Source: Takakia lepidozioides (lineage: Eukaryota; Streptophyta; Takakiopsida; Takakiales; Takakiaceae). From it: DNA of 64,000 nt. The stretch lies in assembly GCA_030704615.1 (NCBI GenBank), contig CM060732.1, positions 7,070,001-7,134,000 of the forward strand. Direction: 5' to 3'. Shown here piece after piece: positions 23,830 through 34,890 of this stretch (its first letter is position 1; each line of letters starts with the position of its first letter). The notes under the pieces are model-generated. The model made no database searches. It saw only the letters and a list, made by a program, of their open reading frames with translations, and was not told the DNA's origin. A program made the translations under genes and the position numbers.

Positions 23830-24734
23830 AGACACTAGAAGAGAAACCGGCTTTTTCCACGGTTCTGCCATCTCACACCTGGCACATTCCACGGCTTTTA
23901 TCACGGGTCTGTACACTGAGCCAAAGTGTGGGTCTAAATATGCCCTAACTGTGGGGTGTTTCACATGTGGTCCACACCCCAGGCAAGAACGGTGTGAAAA
24001 CAGCCATGAGCGTGGCAGGGGTTGACTTAGTTTACATGGCATGTTACACATCTGTGTGAAATGGGAACATACAATTATTTCCACTGATTGTGGTGTATGG
24101 GGAGTTTGAGAATGATGCCCTTGGAAAATGATTATGAACTTCATGTTCATGTTTAGAAATCTGCACGATGGGCTACTAGCAAGTGAAGAATCACCCCCCG
24201 CTACACCCCATTTTCAATCTCTACGTTATGAAGTCTATAATGCCCTTGGTGAAATGAGCATGGGGATCGCATTCAAAGGTGGCCCCGTTCCATTGCAACC
24301 TATGACACAACTAGGACAAATAGGCATAGGCATGATTTACACTTTTTGCCACAAATCACTTGCATCATCCTTACGTTGAACTCATTGTTTATGTGACACG
24401 TTTGGACTTTGTCATCTCACACATCAAAGAAAAAACCAGAATATTTCGAAAAAATCCTAACCTAAATTTACTAACAAGTGTTCAAACCAACCCAATGGTA
24501 ATATATTTTATTACCATTATCAAATGTTTGTCTACGTGGTGTTTTGGTTTTCTAGACAAGTCTGGTAGCAAGATTTTAGCCTCTGACCTAGAATGAATCA
24601 AAATGCAAAAGGTTAAAAAGTCAAAAAGTTGCTAATAAGGTTGCCCATTAGGGTAATCGTGAACACAGAAGAGGGCTGGGATTTGGCGTTTTTTTTTTTC
24701 TCCTGTGCCACACCATGTAGCAAGGGATAGAATG

Positions 24735-24820
24735 CGATGATCGCAGGATATGCAGGGGCGTGGGATGGAAGCGTTGAACAAATGATGCAGGAAGGAGGAG
24801 AGGAGGAGGAGATGAGACGA
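24735..24820 (+). pseudogene. PPR motif fragment
   Basis: GCGATGATCGCAGGATATGC encodes AMIAGYA, the standard start of a PPR L/S motif. A glutamate-rich EQMMQEGGEE stretch follows. It is short and outside any long frame. Confidence 0.5.
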
Positions 24821-25080
24821 GGAGAAGCTCGCAACATTCTTGCGAGCTCGCCGTTCTTGGGAGAGTTATCTTGGTCTTAGCAGGCCGTGTTTCAATCTCT
24901 GCCTACTCAGCTGCACCGTGGCGGTTCGATCTCACAGACCAATCCGACGTTACCTGACTACAAACACAAGCAGCACACACAAGAGGTCCTTTTGGGTTGA
25001 TGGTCGGTCAAGTCATGACACAAGCTCAAGGATAATGTGGTGAGGGCATCTTCTTCTTTGACCTATTTCAGCCTGTTTTG

Positions 25081-25517
25081 CCCTCTCACATCATGTTTGT
25101 GTGCATTGCAATGCTTGTGCAAGCCTGGCAGCCCTTGAGAAGGACAAAGAGGTGCATGGGGATATCATCAAAGCTGGAATTGTACCTAAAGTCATTCGAA
25201 ACATTGCCCTGGCAGCTCTGGAAAAGGGGAAGGAGGTCCATGGTGACACCTTCAGAGCTGGAATTGTACCAAATGTCATTTTGAACGATACCCTAGTGGA
25301 CATGTATGCAAAATGTGGGTGCATCGAGGATGCAAAGGGAGTATTCAACACTATGGCTGAACGAGATGTGGTGTCATGGAGTGCGATGCTTGCAGGGTAT
25401 GCACAGCAAGGACGTGGGATGGAGACTTTGGAGACCTATGAGCAAATGATGGGGGAAGGGGTTCAGCCCGGCCACATCATGTTTGTGTGCATTGCAGGCC
25501 TGGCAGCCCTGATTTAA
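25081..25517 (+). pseudogene. PLS-class PPR gene fragment A
   Basis: An open stretch carries PPR motifs: ALEKDKEVHGDIIKAGIVP, LVDMYAKCGCIEDAKGVF, RDVVSWSAMLAGYAQQGRG and EQMMGEGVQPGHIMFVC. PLS-class PPR proteins bind RNA in plant organelles. Here the first motif is partly duplicated (a second KEVHGD block follows after an internal deletion), there is no N-terminal targeting region, and the frame ends after GLAALI. It is a captured fragment inside the CACTA element, not a complete gene. Confidence 0.8.
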
Positions 25518-25702
25518 ATCAGGCACCTCAACCATGACCACAGCTTCTAAAAGAGGATCAAGAGAGGGAGTCCATAATGCCTCTTCTGCCTCTTCTGGGC
25601 ATGTGAAGATGCTTTGTGAGGCAGGCAGACTGAAAGAGGCTCTACAACCTTTAAACCAAGGAGCATTTCAACAGATTCAGATATGTATGTCTGTCTCTTG
25701 AA

Positions 25703-26200
25703 ATGAAGGGTCTGGAAGCTGGAAAGCAGGTGCACACTCACATTATCCAAAGTGGATTCACGCCAAGTGTTTTTCTCCTCAACACCCTTGTGAACATGTA
25801 TGTTAAGTGCAGGAGCATCATGAATGCACACCGAGTGTTCAACGGAATGCCTCAACAAACTTTGATCACGTTGAATATAATGTTGGCAGGATTTAACATG
25901 GGTGTGGTAGGAATGCTTTGGAGACCTACGAGCAACTGCTGCGCAAAGGGGTGAAGCCCAACCACATTACATTTGTTTGTAATGCATGTGCAAGCCTGGG
26001 AGCTCTGGAAAAGGGCAAAGAGGTCCATGGTGACATCGTCAAATCTGGAATTGTACCCAATGTCATTCTGAGCACTGCCCTGGTGGACTGCATGTATGCC
26101 AAATGTGGGTGCATCGAGGATGCAAAGGAAGTGTTCGAAAATATGGCTGAACGAGATGTGGTGTCGTGAGTGCGATGATTGCAGGATATGCACAGCAAGG
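25703..26200 (+). pseudogene. PLS-class PPR gene fragment B
   Basis: This contains GLEAGKQVHTHIIQSGFTPS, LLNTLVNMYVKCRSIMNAHR and, after a frame change near 25900, ALEKGKEVHGDIVKSGIVPN, MYAKCGCIEDAKEVF and ERDVVS. At least one frameshift and a stop after RDVVS break it. Together with fragment A it covers several PLS motifs of the same or a closely related source gene. Confidence 0.78.
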
Positions 26201-26219
26201 GCGCGGATGGAGGCTTTGG

Positions 26220-27010
26220 AGAAATGATGTGGGAAGGGGTGATTCCCTATGGAAAAATAGCTCCAAGAAACCTGCATGGGTAGATGGTCAACTGGAAGCC
26301 GCAGCAGCAGCGGCACAATTGATAAAATCAGGCAATGCTAATCAAGGCACATTCCTCAACACATTTCACTCTGTTTTCCCCTCTTATCCCTCTCTTATCA
26401 GAATTGCCCTAAATTTTCATGTTTTAAGAATTCTGCAAGTTAGCTGGTTGAGTGAACCTTTGATAGTTTGGAGTGACTTTGACATGATACTGCCAAAGTG
26501 ACAATAGGAAAGTATCCAGAAATATGTAACAGAGAGGAGAAGCTGTGGAATGAATATTTTTCTGACCCCAGTCAATGGTGGGACAACCGTTTTGGAAGGT
26601 AAATGCCTTCGGTTTACAGAGTGGTAGATGCAATTGAGAATATGAGCTGATGTGATAAGTTGAGTTGGGTGTTTGCTGGAACAAATCTAGGCTGCCATTG
26701 TCAGCTGCTAACAGTAATGCACGGATGTATGCATTATCTGTGCAGAGGCATGGATAGCTGAAGGAGCAGGGATAGAGTGTCATCCAAGAGGGCCAGATTT
26801 CAAGCTCCAGATTACTTATGATTCCCTGTGGAAGGATAGCTACAAGAAACTTGCATGGGTAGATGGTACATAGTTTGGAGTGATTTTGACATGATACTGC
26901 CAAAGTGACAATAAGAAAGTATCCAGAAACATGTAACAGAGATGTGGAGAAGTTGTGGAATGAATGCTTTTCTGACCCCAGTCAAGGGTGGGACAACCGA
27001 GGGAAAAAAA
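26220..27010 (+). pseudogene. Duplicated fragment, possible PDF-motif (OSB-like) remnant
   Basis: Two related copies (about 26240-26600 and 26820-27010) encode pieces such as REEKLWNEYFSDPSQWWDNR and RGPDFKLQITYDSLWKDSYK. The pattern W-DNR followed by PDFK and LW resembles the PDF motif of plant organellar single-stranded DNA-binding (OSB) proteins. The order is scrambled and the frames are broken. The same sequence recurs, inverted, at 62140-62800 in the second CACTA element. Confidence 0.45.
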
Positions 27011-27666
27011 TGAATGTCTACTAGATTATAGAGAGTAGGAGACGCAACTCAGCATAGACACTAAGGCAAACTCTCATTACCTGCAAAGGGTGTGTTTTGG
27101 TATCTGAGCGAATAAATATAATTTCTAAAAACATAATTTCAATATTTTGTTATTTAATAATGTTCGCATCAAGGTCACTGTCCATTTTTCCTATAATAAT
27201 AATCATCATCATCATAATAATAACAATAAATTAAATCCATTAATATTCAAACTTAATATTGGAAATCAATTAATAATTAATTAATGCGTACCACCACACA
27301 GGAACGAACACGTGTTGCATAGTGACTTGTCGAAGGTGTGAAATATGACACGTGTCGCATAGTGGCTTGTTCAAGGTGTAAAATCCGCCGTGAAACATGC
27401 CCCACTGGCCTTTTTCACACTCTGCCATGTCAGCTATGCCATCGGCCATGTCAGCGGTCATGTCACCATGCACCCCGTGAAAAAACCCACCCATGGAAAA
27501 AGCCTCCCGTGGACTTTTCCACAGGGCTACCCAAGAGCCAGGCCGTCCATGGGGTGTCCGAAAGCACTAGTCGTTTCTTATACCCACGGCAGGTGTGGAC
27601 TGCGGCTGATTCCACAGCAAAAAGTGTGGAAAAAGCCGTGGAAAAAAGCCGGTTTCTCTTCTAGGG

Positions 27667-28060
27667 AGAGAGAGGGAGAGAGAGGGAGTGTTGAGGAAAA
27701 TAAAATAAAAAAGAAGGTGGGGTGGGGTGGGGTGGGGGGGCGAGGGGGTGACTGAGCAGCATCTGCTGCTCACTCACTTCCCCCCCCCCAACCTTATTTT
27801 TTATTTTTTTTCCCTCATCTCTCCCTCACTCTCCCTCTCTTCCTCTTTTCCCTCATCTCTCCCCCTCTCTCCCTCTATCCCATCAGGATATGGAGAGAGA
27901 TGGAGAGATGGAGGAGGGAGAGAGATGGAGTGTAGAGGTAAAAATAAAAAAAATAGAAGGTAGGCAGCAGCTGCTCAGTCACTTCCCCCACACCTTCTTT
28001 TTTATTTTTTTTCCCCTCATCTCTCCCTCACTCTCCCTCTCTCCATCTCTCTCCCTCTCT
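27667..28060. repeat. GA/CT palindromic repeats (two units)
   Basis: The first unit runs 27667-27850 and the second about 27888-28060. Each has a GA-rich arm (GGGAGAGAGAGGGAGTGTTGAGG), A-rich AAATAAAA, AAGAAGGT, a G run, a centre like CTGAGCAGCA/TGCTGCTCA, a C run, ACCTT, a T-rich stretch and a CT-rich arm. The arms are reverse complements, so each unit is an imperfect hairpin. Units are linked by a CCCATCAGGATATGGAGAG block. Confidence 0.85.
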
Positions 28061-28079
28061 ACTGGGAATTGGCAGTTTG

Positions 28080-28660
28080 CTATCAGTGTTGACTTCTTGT
28101 TTTCTCATCCTCTATCAGGCTTTTTCATCCATACCGGATGAGCCACCAGGATGGACACTGAATTACCTCTAGGACGGTTCTTTTGGCCTTTTCATTCCTC
28201 ATTTATTGACTCTCATCCATACCGGATGAGTCACCATGGAAGAAAAGAATTACCTCTATGAAGGTTGCCAACAACATCTTGTTTTTCCATCCGAAAACTA
28301 CCAGGGTGATAATTTTTCATTCCTCTTTTATTGACTCTTTTTATCCATACCAGATGGTCTGGTGAGGAATGATAGAATTACCTAGATAGACGTAAGGCGC
28401 TGCCACAGATGATATTCCCTACTTTTTCATCCTGACACAAGTGATCTGTCTATGGATGATGTGATTATGGCCTGGAATTGATCTTTACTACCCCTAATTA
28501 TGATTTATTACGATGAAAACCCTAACCCCTACCCCAAAACCTATTTTTAACCTTGCTGCAGATGAAATCCGTTAGGGTATACGGATGCGTCCTACTATTT
28601 TTCATCCACGGATGAATAATCGGGGGGACAACCCTATGTCGTCTGTCCCGTTGTCAGAAA
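28080..28660. repeat. Degenerate tandem repeats, 'CATCC...GGATG' type
   Basis: Repeating blocks of CATCCATACCGGATGAG, a CACCAGGATGG-like block and GAATTACCTCTA recur at spacings of roughly 80-100 bp. The same kind of block follows the palindromes in the other family copies (30990-31200 and 48230-48720). Confidence 0.6.
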
Positions 28661-28679
28661 CACGCGACGTGCTTCTGAG

Positions 28680-30440
28680 CTCGCGAGTAGAGTGTTATGG
28701 CGGACGTGCTTCGGTGGCTGCCCCGTTTGTGGTGTCGTACCCATGTTGGACGAGCGCCTGGGGGGGGCGCAAAGGTGGCGCCTTGTCTCTCTTGCAGCGG
28801 GAAACGCCGCTATGAATGCAGTGGCATCTTCCTTCCTCTGGCTTTTTTTGTGCTTAGCAATGATGGGAAGTTCTCTCCCTCCTTTCTCGTGCCTCGCGAT
28901 TGTGCCTGCTTTGCTTCATTGCTTATGTGCTTTGTGGAGGCGACTTGCTGCAGGTGGTGATGGTGCATAACCCTCTTCCCCAATCGCTTAAGGTGCCTTT
29001 GGAGTTTAGGGATTCTTGTGTTCTTATCTCTTTCTCTTGCTTTTGAGTTTCTTAGTTGACATCGATGACAAGTGTGAGGGTCTATGATTCACCTGGGGTT
29101 CCACAATCCTCACCAACCTGTTGGTTTTTGTGGGGGCTTGTGATGGGACCAGGTGAGGATCCTCACCTCTTTTGAAGCTTCTTGAGCATGTAGATTGGGA
29201 TATGGGTTGAGAAGACCTGTGGGTTTTTGCGCTGTGAGGTGGCTGCTGCCTGCAGCCCCGATTTCAACCCGACTGCTCCTGGTTTGGCATGCTACAGCCT
29301 GGTTTTTGGCCTTTGTCGTTCTGCCGTCGATGCGCAGCTCGGCCTGACTGGCCTGTCTCCTGAGGCTTGCATACAAACAATACCCTACCTCTTGATCTTT
29401 GACAGCAGGGCCTGTGGCTTATTGAGCTAGGTTATAAGTTCTTTTGGCCAAAGAGGATCTGGTTTTAGGTATTACGTTTTTGGCAGTTTTGGGTCTCTAT
29501 GGACATGGTGGCCTTGAAGGGTATGGCGGCAGCCTGATAAGGCACCGACCTGCTCCTTTTCGGGCCTATTTCTGTTGAGTACTGGATCACAGTGAGGTGT
29601 TCTTTGAATGCTTTAGCATGGAACTCTTGAAGGATGAGGATGGTAAGCTGCAATGGGATCCTACCTATAGTTTTGGCTTTGTCATGACATCAGGCCTATG
29701 ACTTGCAATCTGGTTTTTTATATGCAAAAGAGGCTGGATCTCGGCTGTTCAAGCTGCTTGTATGTACAAGTCTTGAACCTGCAATTTGACAGGCTGAGTT
29801 CACATTCCCTTGACACCTTGTATGATCACATGTCTTGGGGTGAATACAAATGATATGGAATTTATTTCATCATGCCCAAGTAGGACTGCTTGGTGGCATA
29901 TTGTGATTCTGACAAATTGCAGGCTGGTCCTTATGTCTTGGCTGCTGCATGACCTGCCATAATTAATGGCTGAAAAGGTAAGATGCTGCAACCCGTGGGT
30001 CATATCCAAGATGTATGTGTGAAAACGTGTCTTGAAATGGTAATAGGGCAGGCTGGACCATGGTACCTTGCCCTTTGCACAACCTCAACATTTTTATGCT
30101 TCTTCAATACATGACCTGCTGGTAAGGTATGTGTGCAGGCTGAACCAAGAGGCCTTGCAACCTGCACAGGGGCAACAATATCTTATCTTGTCCTACACAT
30201 GAACACATGATTCATTGGCCAAGATGGCCGGATCTCGGGTGTTCAAGATGCTTGCATCCCCTACATGAACAAACCCCGCCCTCCCACCCTGTTTTATCAT
30301 GACTGATTGGGTGATGTCAATTCATGGGAAGCTATGACAAGAATGGAAATGTTAGATGGTGCCATGTTTTGGGTTGTTTATGTCTTTAATTGACAATGAC
30401 CCTAGTGGGTCTTGTCCATGTCTTGACATGACATGAATAT
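28680..30440 (+). repeat. Non-coding repeat family, copy A body
   Basis: A diverged copy of the family seen at 42810-44340 and 48720-51130. Shared landmarks are the block TTGACATCGATGACAAGTGT (about 29055), a CTCACCAACC...GGGACCAGGTGAGGATCC stem, and the end block GACCCTAGTGGGTCTTGTCC followed by CTTGACATGACATGAATATC just before the next palindrome. No convincing protein is encoded. Confidence 0.55.
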
Positions 30441-30457
30441 CTTCCCTCTGTCCCATC

Positions 30458-30805
30458 AGGATGTGGAGAGAGAGGGAGAGAGGGAGAGAGAGGGAGTGTC
30501 GAGGAAATAAAAAATAAAAAAGAAGGTTGGGGGGGGGGGGAGTGACTGAGCAGCAGCTACTCAGTCACACCCCCCACCTTTTTTTTTTTTTTTTTTTCCT
30601 CATCTCTCCCTCACTCTCCCTCTGTCCCTCTCTCTCCCCCTGTCCCATCAGGATGTGGAGAGAGAGGGAGAACGTTGAGGAAAAATAAAATAAAAAAGAA
30701 GGTGGTGGGGGGGGGGACTGAGCAGCAGCTGCTCAGTCACCCCCCCCCCCCCTCCCGCCTTCTTTTTTATATTTTCTCCCTCTCTCTCCCTCTCTCTCCC
30801 TCTGG
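30458..30805. repeat. GA/CT palindromic repeats (two units)
   Basis: Units at about 30458-30640 and 30645-30805 are centred on CTGAGCAGCAGCTACTCAG and CTGAGCAGCAGCTGCTCAG. They have the G-run/C-run and AAAAGAAGG/CCTTCTTTT arms described for the other units and are joined by CCCATCAGGATGTGGAGAG. Confidence 0.85.
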
Positions 30806-30989
30806 AAACTGGGTTTATGGAATTGTCGTCCCGACTTCCATCTTTGAGAAAATTGAAAAAATTGAAAAATTGGGTTGCAGGGAATTTTGGATGTTTTTTC
30901 ATCCAAAATACAAATCTTTCCCTAGTGAAACAGTTCTTCACTAAATACCTGTGAGGTGCAAAACTCCCGTCAATCAATCCAACCTGGAT

Positions 30990-31500
30990 GAAAAAATGAC
31001 TTCATCTGACAGGACCTAAATACGGGGCAAGACAGGTATAAACCCCCGATGTTTTTCATCTAACCTAGGTGAAATACGGACTGCATCTGTGGAGTTCAAG
31101 ACGGGATGAACGCACGATGTCTTTCATCTTCCGTGAATGAGAAACGGACAACGTCCATTGGGCGTACAGGCTGGCGGATGTTTTTCATCCTGAGAAGAAT
31201 GAATGACGGGCCAGATAGGGGAAAACCCTGCGCAACCCTAATGTCTTTCTTTTTGCGCTGTAAGAGCGCGTGCGATGGTGGTGGCTTAGAGATGAGGGAA
31301 GATTCACTGTCTCAGTTGTCTGTTTTTTTGCTGCACAAGGGAACCGAGGCAGTGATGGCGGAGGTACCACCTGCATGCTTATGACGTTTCCCTAGGAGCC
31401 CTCCTCTGGATCTTTGATGAATGGCGGCGTCTTGGTAGAACAAGGAAGTCTCTCTCCTTCCCTTTATAAACCCTACCTTTTGAGACCAAGCTCTTTGTCG
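30990..31500 (+). repeat. Non-coding repeat family, copy B left part
   Basis: Degenerate tandem blocks (TTTTTCATC...GAAACGGAC) run to about 31200. A block aligned with 48730-49110 follows: GAGATGAGGGAAGATTCACT, TTTCCCTAGGAGCCCTCC, and a TATA box in CCCTTTATAAACCCTACC at 31461. Similarity breaks off near 31500 at CAAGCTCTTTGTC. The remaining part of this copy resumes at about 42810. Confidence 0.75.
31463..31470 (+). promoter_or_regulatory. TATA box of repeat copy B
   Basis: TTTATAAA followed by CCCTACC; aligned with the TATATAAA of copy C at 49088. Confidence 0.45.
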
Positions 31501-33676
31501 TGCGCATACATATCGCTACACAACTACATCGCTGTCCAAACCACACCACACATATATGCACAATAAAGTAGTCTGCCACATCGCACACCAGCATGGTGGC
31601 TGCCCCTTTAGCAGACCCACACAACATGCACCTCAAACCTGCAGATACCACTACCAGGTTTGGGTCAATCCTGCCATCAACATTCGGAAGGTGACATGGC
31701 GCACAATTACGCACATGGTCCTTCCAAGTTATGCCATCCCGACCCTCCAAGACCAAGACGCCTGAGGGCAAGACCTCTCGAACCCTCAAAATAACACGTC
31801 CTGCAGTCACATCCAGGGTCGTAGGAGCAGTCTGCTGCAGATAGACATAGTCACCAGGGTTGAATCTCCGAACCCCAGGACGATAGCCCCCACCACGTAT
31901 GGTAGCATATTTCAACGTACCACGGTGTTGTGCAATGGCAAGGTTCTCGAAAGCCATGGGCATGACTCTCTTGAACAACTCTGCACGCTGCTCACATGCA
32001 TGTGCCCACACGTCCGGATCGTCAAGGTTAAGAACTATAGCAGCTTCTCTGCGAATGGATGTAGGCAAATCCGGCTCTCGGCCAAAGAGAAGAAAGTATG
32101 GTGAGAAGGAGGCAAGTGATGCTTGCTTGCTGAACCTGTAGCCCATGGCTAACCAGGGTAACTGAAGGTCCCAATTTCCTAGGTGTCCCTTCTGCAAGCC
32201 ATACTTGCGCAAACCCCTCTTTACTGTCTGAACAACTCTCTCTGCCAAGCCATCGGCTTCAGGATGATCCCGAGAAGTGGTGCGGTGGTCTATCAAGGCC
32301 TTGTCACACAAAGCCTGAAACTCCCCCAAGAACTCTCTCCCTTGGTCCGTGAGTACCTCAGCTGGAGCACCGAATCGGCTAAGCACACAATCCAGGAATG
32401 CATACGCAGCTCCCTCACTAGCCTTATCAGGCAATGGAACCAATTCAATCCACTTGGAGAAGTGCTCCACCATCACCAACACGTACTTGTTGTGGCGCAT
32501 GGTCAGTGGCAACGGCCCTGCAAAGTCAAGACTCCACCTGTAGCCCAATCCCATGATCGGAAGAGGGTGCAATTGTGGAGTAGGGGTGTTGAATGAAGCA
32601 CGCACCCTGTCACACACCATGCACCTAGCCACAAATTGTTGCACCTCTGTGTGCATACCACGCCACCAATACTGCCCCTGCAGTAGACTATGAGTGCGTC
32701 GCACCCCAAAATGCCCCAACTCCTCATGGGCATGCCGCACTAATCGTGCCCGATGTGTTGGGTGAGGCACAATCCTCACTCGACCATCCTCCCACACTCG
32801 GAGCAGGTGTGTCCCCTCCCACCTGAACCTCTTGGCTCGTTGTAGGATCCGATCCCTCTCCTTGGCAGTCATAGTGGCTGCCGTGTCTCCATTGCGGAGG
32901 TAGTCCAACACAACTGAATCCTCATGTATATCTTTGGCGCCACCCTGCTCATTGTTGGCCTCAGGGTCCTCAGACACTTGATCTACAGTCATCCCTGTTG
33001 TAGGTCCAACCTGGCCTTCCGTTGCCAAGATGCACAGAAATGCAGATGCATGCCATCCGGGCACCATCTCCTCGTCCGTCTCACCATGCCACCGAGCTCC
33101 AGTGTCATCCTGCTGGCTCGTGCATGGATTGCGACTCAACCCATCTGCATTTCGATTGACCAAACCCGGTCGATGCACCACCTGAAAGCCATACTCTTGA
33201 AGGATGAGTGCCCACCGTGCAAGCTTCCCCGTAAGCTTGTCTGACTCCATCAACCACTTGAGTGGTTGGTGATCCGTGACAAGGGTGAAGAGATTTCCGT
33301 ATAGATAGCACCTGAAGTGTGCCACGGCCCACACTGCAGCTAAGCATTCTCCCTCATATGAGCTATACTTAGACTCTGCAACATTGTTCGAGCGGCTAGC
33401 ATAAGCCACTACGAACTCTCTTCCCTCATCATCCACCTGTGTGAGCACCGCTCCAAGCCCCAGCATGCTCCAATCTGTATGCAGCTGAAAATGACGCCCC
33501 CTGATAGGTCGTCTCAAGATGGGCGCCGAGGTCAACCTCGCCTTGAGCTCTTGAAAAGCTTGTTCTTGCTCATCTTCCCACTGCCACTCCTGGTCCACCT
33601 TGGTCAGCTTGGTTAGAGCCTTTGCAATGACACTAAATCCCTTAACAAACCGTCTGTAATAGTTTGCTAACCCCAC
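31500..33676 (-). pseudogene. Gypsy pol: RNase H and integrase
   Basis: The open stretch (its ATG at 33676) begins at GLANYYRRFVKGF, the end of the reverse transcriptase. RNase H acidic residues are visible near D68 (HTDWS), E110 (YEGE) and D135 (TDHQPLKW). The integrase has an HHCC zinc site (HAHEELGH, then C352 and C355 in CMVCD) and a D-D-E core at about D384 (LDFAGP), D444 (TDQGREFLGEF) and E479 (GLAERVV). The frame reads on to a stop at 31379, but the last 35 or so residues are antisense to the neighbouring TATA-bearing repeat and are not element protein. The domain itself has no internal stop. Confidence 0.88.
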
Positions 33677-33682
33677 GAAAGC

Positions 33683-34875
33683 TCAAACTCGGCTCACATC
33701 CGTGGGGCGTGGAACCTGTGCAATGGACTCTACCTTAGTCTGCTGTACCCCCAATCCTCCAGGATATATCATGTGACCCAGATACTCAATCTGGTTGTGG
33801 AAAAACTTGCACTTGCCCGGATGTAACTTCAATCCGTGCGTCCTCAAGCGCTCAAATACCCCCTGAAGGTGTCTCTCATGCTCCTCCACCGTAGCACTAA
33901 AGATGATGATGTCATCTATGTAGCACCGAGCAAACTCCACCCCTGCTAGAATCCTGTCCATGACTCTTTGAAACTCAGCGGGAGCGTTTTTAAGCCCAAA
34001 TGGTAAGAACCGCCACTGGTATAGGCAATCCTTCCCGTGCTCATTGATCCCCCAGAATTCTTTTGCTTATCCGCCTCCTTGATCGGCAACTGGTGATATC
34101 CGGATCGTAAATCCAACGTGCTAAAGACCTTGGAATGCCCAATGGCATCAAAGATCTCCTCTGGTGTTGGCATGGCATACCTATCGGACTTGATCTGACG
34201 ATTTACAGGCCGGTAATCACCGCACATACGTCTCTCCGTCCAATTGCCATAGACATCCTTCTTAGCTGGCATCACTGTGGCTGAAGCATACTCTCCACCA
34301 GAGAGCTCCACCAAACCTGCCTCCCAGAGATCTTGAGTCCTCATCTGAATCAAAGACCTCTCCATGTCACTGTATCTATAGGGTCTCCGAAAGATTGGCA
34401 TGTCAGTGGCCAACTCAATACGGATCTCTTGACCCTTCAGTGCTCCCAAGTCCTTCAAACTGAAGGCAAAGCAATTCCTGTAAGCCCTCAGGAACCGCCG
34501 TATACGTCGTCTCTCTCCTCCGGTGACAATGGGTCCAATGTCAGGCTCCCAATTGTCCTCCGTAACTGCAACCTTAAGTCCAGTGGGCTTAGAGGTAGAG
34601 GACGCGTCCCGTGGTTGCTATGCTGCAACCTCTTGAGCAGTACCCCCTTCCTGCTCAGTCAATGACAAGGCCTCATCCTGCCCCATCATCTCATCATTGA
34701 GAACTTCCTCAACCCGAGAAAAATCCCCAACCTCATCCATCACAGCTGCCTTGGCTGCCAACTCCCTTTGGACCTCGAGCACCTCCCACGTGTGCCATGG
34801 ATGTCTACACCCCGTGGTCCTCACCGGCTCGCCCCCACTCGCTGCCTGTACCGTCTCGGTAGGCAGAGAGACCAT
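33683..34875 (-). pseudogene. Gypsy pol: reverse transcriptase, broken
   Basis: The linker after the methyltransferase (34875-34618) ends at a TAG. The reverse transcriptase then continues in the same frame, with PAKKDVYGNW, RMCGDYRPVNRQIKSDRYAM and FSTLDLRSGYHQLPI (motif A). A frameshift lies near 34040 in the ADKQK region. The next segment (33961-33683) has the catalytic YIDDIIIF motif and KLHPGKCKFF, and ends at a TGA just before AFVGLANYYRRF. The catalytic YIDD motif is intact, but the reading frame is broken three times. Confidence 0.88.
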
Positions 34876-34890
34876 GAAGGGGAGTGCACT

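Larger units (their letters stand above)
23833..27666 (+). mobile_element. CACTA-like DNA transposon 1 with captured gene fragments
   Basis: The left end is CACTAGAAGAGAAACCGGCT (continuing TTTTTCCACGG). The right end, reverse-complemented, is CCCTAGAAGAGAAACCGGCT (continuing TTTTTTCCACGG). They differ at one base of the terminal motif and one T. Both sides are flanked by AGA (23830-23832 and 27667-27669), the 3-bp target duplication typical of CACTA (En/Spm) elements. Removing the 3834-bp element and one AGA restores the host repeat GGATGTGGAGAGAGAGGGAG. Subterminal sequence contains repeated CCACGG/CACACCTGGCAC-type blocks. No transposase was found, so it looks non-autonomous. The interior holds PPR fragments and a possible PDF-motif fragment. 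Confidence 0.85.

Noticed and set aside
27567-28141. Pro/Ser/Leu- and Gly-rich frames in the palindromic repeats
   Set aside because: They are translations of GA/CT and G/C runs, and equal frames appear at every unit.
31379-31500. C-terminal extension of the integrase
   Set aside because: The stretch is antisense to the TATA-bearing non-coding repeat, so it is read-through into flanking DNA.
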